This document shows, one piece after another, positions 62,627 through 64,000 of a stretch of DNA of 64,000 nucleotides. Both the position numbers and the translations under genes were made by a program. The first letter of the stretch is position 1. Every line of letters begins with the position of its first letter. Origin of the DNA: Henriciella algicola (GTDB lineage Bacteria > Pseudomonadota > Alphaproteobacteria > Caulobacterales > Hyphomonadaceae); contig NZ_QWGA01000003.1 of the NCBI RefSeq assembly GCF_003576245.1, forward strand, positions 806,001-870,000. The letters run 5' to 3'. Below the pieces are notes generated by a model, which was given only the letters and a program-made list of their open reading frames with translations, was not told where the DNA came from and made no database searches.

Positions 62627-62859
62627 TGAACGAGGCGGCGATGCAACGGGGTTTGCCGATTGGCATTGGCTTAGGCCTGTCAATCGGTGCTGCCCTGGGC
62701 GTCGCCCTCGGTGCCGCGATGGGCAACATGGCATTCATGGGGATCGGCCCGGCCATGGGCCTTGGTTTCGGTATCGCTCTGGCGCCCGCTTTCGGGAAAG
62801 CCATGATCGAACAGGACAAAGCAAAGACAAAGACGGAAGACGGCCCCAACGAGGGCTGA
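62626..62859 (+). CDS. Small glycine-zipper membrane protein
   Basis: Protein of 77 aa whose start overlaps the thiolase stop (TAATG). Two hydrophobic stretches rich in Gly and Ala (IGIGLGLSIGAALGVALGAA and MGIGPAMGLGFGIALAPAFG) have GxxxG spacing, suited to helix packing. A charged Lys/Glu tail ends it. It lies between thiolase and fadJ, 20 bp before the latter. Not recognised; the composition is compatible with a real small membrane protein. Confidence 0.6.
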   Translation: MNEAAMQRGLPIGIGLGLSIGAALGVALGAAMGNMAFMGIGPAMGLGFGIALAPAFGKAMIEQDKAKTKTEDGPNEG

Positions 62860-62879
62860 GCTTCAAGAGGAAAGCATAG

Positions 62880-64000
62880 ATGGAACTCGAAACATTCAAA
62901 TTCGACATTGACGGCGACGGTATTGCGCATGCCGCCTTCGACGTGCCGGGCCGCAGCATGAACACGCTGACCGGTCAGGCCGTTCAGGACATCATCGCAA
63001 TTGCCAAAGAGGTTGCCAGCAACGACAAGATCAAGGGCCTCGTCCTGTCGTCGGGCAAGCCTTCGGGCTTCTGCGCCGGTGCAGACCTTGGCGAGATGGG
63101 CAACCGTGCAGGCGCTGGCGACAGCTCCAGCAAAAGCGAAGACGAGAAGCTGAAAGAGCGCTTCAATCAGGGCTTCGCGCTGAACAAGACACTTCGTGAG
63201 CTTGAAACCTGCGGCAAGCCTGTTGCCTGCGCCCTGAATGGCCTCGCCCTCGGCGGCGGTCTCGAAGTGGCGCTGGCCTGTCACTACCGCGTTGCCGCCA
63301 ATGATAATCCGAAGCAGCAATTCGGCCTGCCGGAAGCCAAGATCGGCCTCCTGCCAGGTGCTGGTGGCACGCAGCGTCTGCCGCGCCTCGTCGGCGTTCA
63401 GGCTGCCCTGCCGCTGATCCTTCAGGGCGAAAGCTTTGACGCAGAAAAAGGCAAGGCGATGGGCGTCATCCAGGAGCTCGCACCCGGTGCAGAGGTCGTG
63501 GAGAAAGCCAAGGCCTGGGTGAAAGCGAACCCGACCGCCAAGGCGCCATGGGACGAAAAAGGCTTCAAGGTTCCAGGCGGCGTTCCGCATCGCAGCCCGG
63601 GCGCCGGTCAGGTCATGACGATGGCGAACGCCATGCTTCACGCCAAGACCTATGGCAACTTCCCGGCCCAGAAGAACATCCTGTCCTGTGTCTATGAAGG
63701 CATTCAGGTGCCGATCGATGCAGGCCTTCGGATCGAGACCCGCTACTTCATCAACACCCAGTCGCGCCCGGAAGCCAAGGCGATGATCCGCTCGCTCTTC
63801 CTGTCGACGCAGGCCCTGTCCAAGGGCGGCAACCGTCCGGAAGGCTACCCGAAGACCGAGTTCAAGAAGATCGCGGTGATCGGTGCAGGCCTGATGGGTG
63901 CAGGCGTTGCCTATGTTCAGGCGAAAGCCGGTATCCCGACCGTGCTCGTCGACGTGTCCAAGGAAAACGCCGAGAAGGGCAAGGATTACTCCCGCCGTCT
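62880..64000 (+). CDS. fadJ: 3-hydroxyacyl-CoA dehydrogenase/enoyl-CoA hydratase FadJ-like (3' end outside window)
   Basis: Bifunctional beta-oxidation enzyme, truncated by the window edge. The N-terminal crotonase domain has [12 protein letters not shown] and [20 protein letters not shown] (oxyanion-hole Gly) and [13 protein letters not shown] (catalytic Glu nearby in [10 protein letters not shown]). The Rossmann motif of the dehydrogenase domain, [15 protein letters not shown], appears near base 63880. The ATG at 62880 is preceded by AAGAGGAAAG. It is the last visible gene of the cluster with thiolase and the dehydrogenases. Confidence 0.93.
   Translation, partial: MELETFKFDIDGDGIAHAAFDVPGRSMNTLTGQAVQDIIAIAKEVASNDKIKGLVLSSGKPSGFCAGADLGEMGNRAGAGDSSSKSEDEKLKERFNQGFALNKTLRELETCGKPVACALNGLALGGGLEVALACHYRVAANDNPKQQFGLPEAKIGLLPGAGGTQRLPRLVGVQAALPLILQGESFDAEKGKAMGVIQELAPGAEVVEKAKAWVKANPTAKAPWDEKGFKVPGGVPHRSPGAGQVMTMANAMLHAKTYGNFPAQKNILSCVYEGIQVPIDAGLRIETRYFINTQSRPEAKAMIRSLFLSTQALSKGGNRPEGYPKTEFKKIAVIGAGLMGAGVAYVQAKAGIPTVLVDVSKENAEKGKDYSRR

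Overview
The window is ordinary-density chromosome (about 67 genes, high GC, ATG/GTG/TTG starts) from an alphaproteobacterium. The best guess is a stalked or dimorphic member of the Caulobacterales/Hyphomonadaceae. Evidence: a PodJ-like polar organiser (53477-57301), a CC0125/CC1285-type lipoprotein, hisC followed by a prephenate-dehydrogenase gene, an ffh/chorismate mutase/rpsP order, an S16 with a long Ala/Glu tail, and fatty-acid degradation under a LiuR-like MerR regulator. No rRNA is present, so genus and species are not called.

Layout. 1-6.6 kb: end of hisC, tyrA-like, lipoprotein, SDR, tRNA-Leu(CAA), ExoD, DsbB and small membrane proteins. 6.7-11.2 kb: lpdA, a GIY-YIG nuclease boxed by a perfect inverted repeat, then rpsP, chorismate mutase and ffh on the minus strand. 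11.4-21.4 kb: thioesterase, GNAT, oxyR, dicarboxylate symporter, GT39 glycosyltransferase, NPP-type phosphodiesterase, fhs and a secreted tail-collar protein. 21.4-23.6 kb: a nearly gene-free tract packed with nested palindromic repeats; only slyX is coding. 23.6-24.7 kb: an AT-rich orphan membrane protein, probably acquired. 24.8-27.3 kb: thiC behind a TPP riboswitch, with an unexpected small gene between them. 27.4-36.2 kb: NAT, thioesterase, esterases, a membrane-protein/XRE pair, SDR, DLH, and a LuxR-type regulator fused to an alpha/beta-hydrolase domain that has lost its nucleophile and His. 36.3-45.5 kb: rluE, EF-hand protein, MAPEG, ArsC-like, a second membrane-protein/XRE pair with two palindromic operators, phosphodiester glycosidase, ABC-F, tesB and an FATP-type acyl-CoA synthetase. 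45.5-52.7 kb: the DNA-ligase-associated repair set (DEXH helicase, exonuclease, ATP-dependent ligase). 52.7-57.3 kb: TspO-like protein and the PodJ-like protein. 57.5-64 kb: beta-oxidation cluster (MerR, two acyl-CoA dehydrogenases, thiolase, start of fadJ).

The strongest unusual signals are linked. A family of small palindromic repeats occurs between genes, nested inside one another, flanking the GIY-YIG gene as a perfect 31-bp inverted pair, and in frame inside the helicase gene, where it adds about 50 residues. This looks like a REP-type dispersal system, possibly with the GIY-YIG nuclease as its enzyme. The LuxR/pseudo-hydrolase fusion, the TPP riboswitch driving a non-thiamine small gene, and the matching MerR operators are independent leads.
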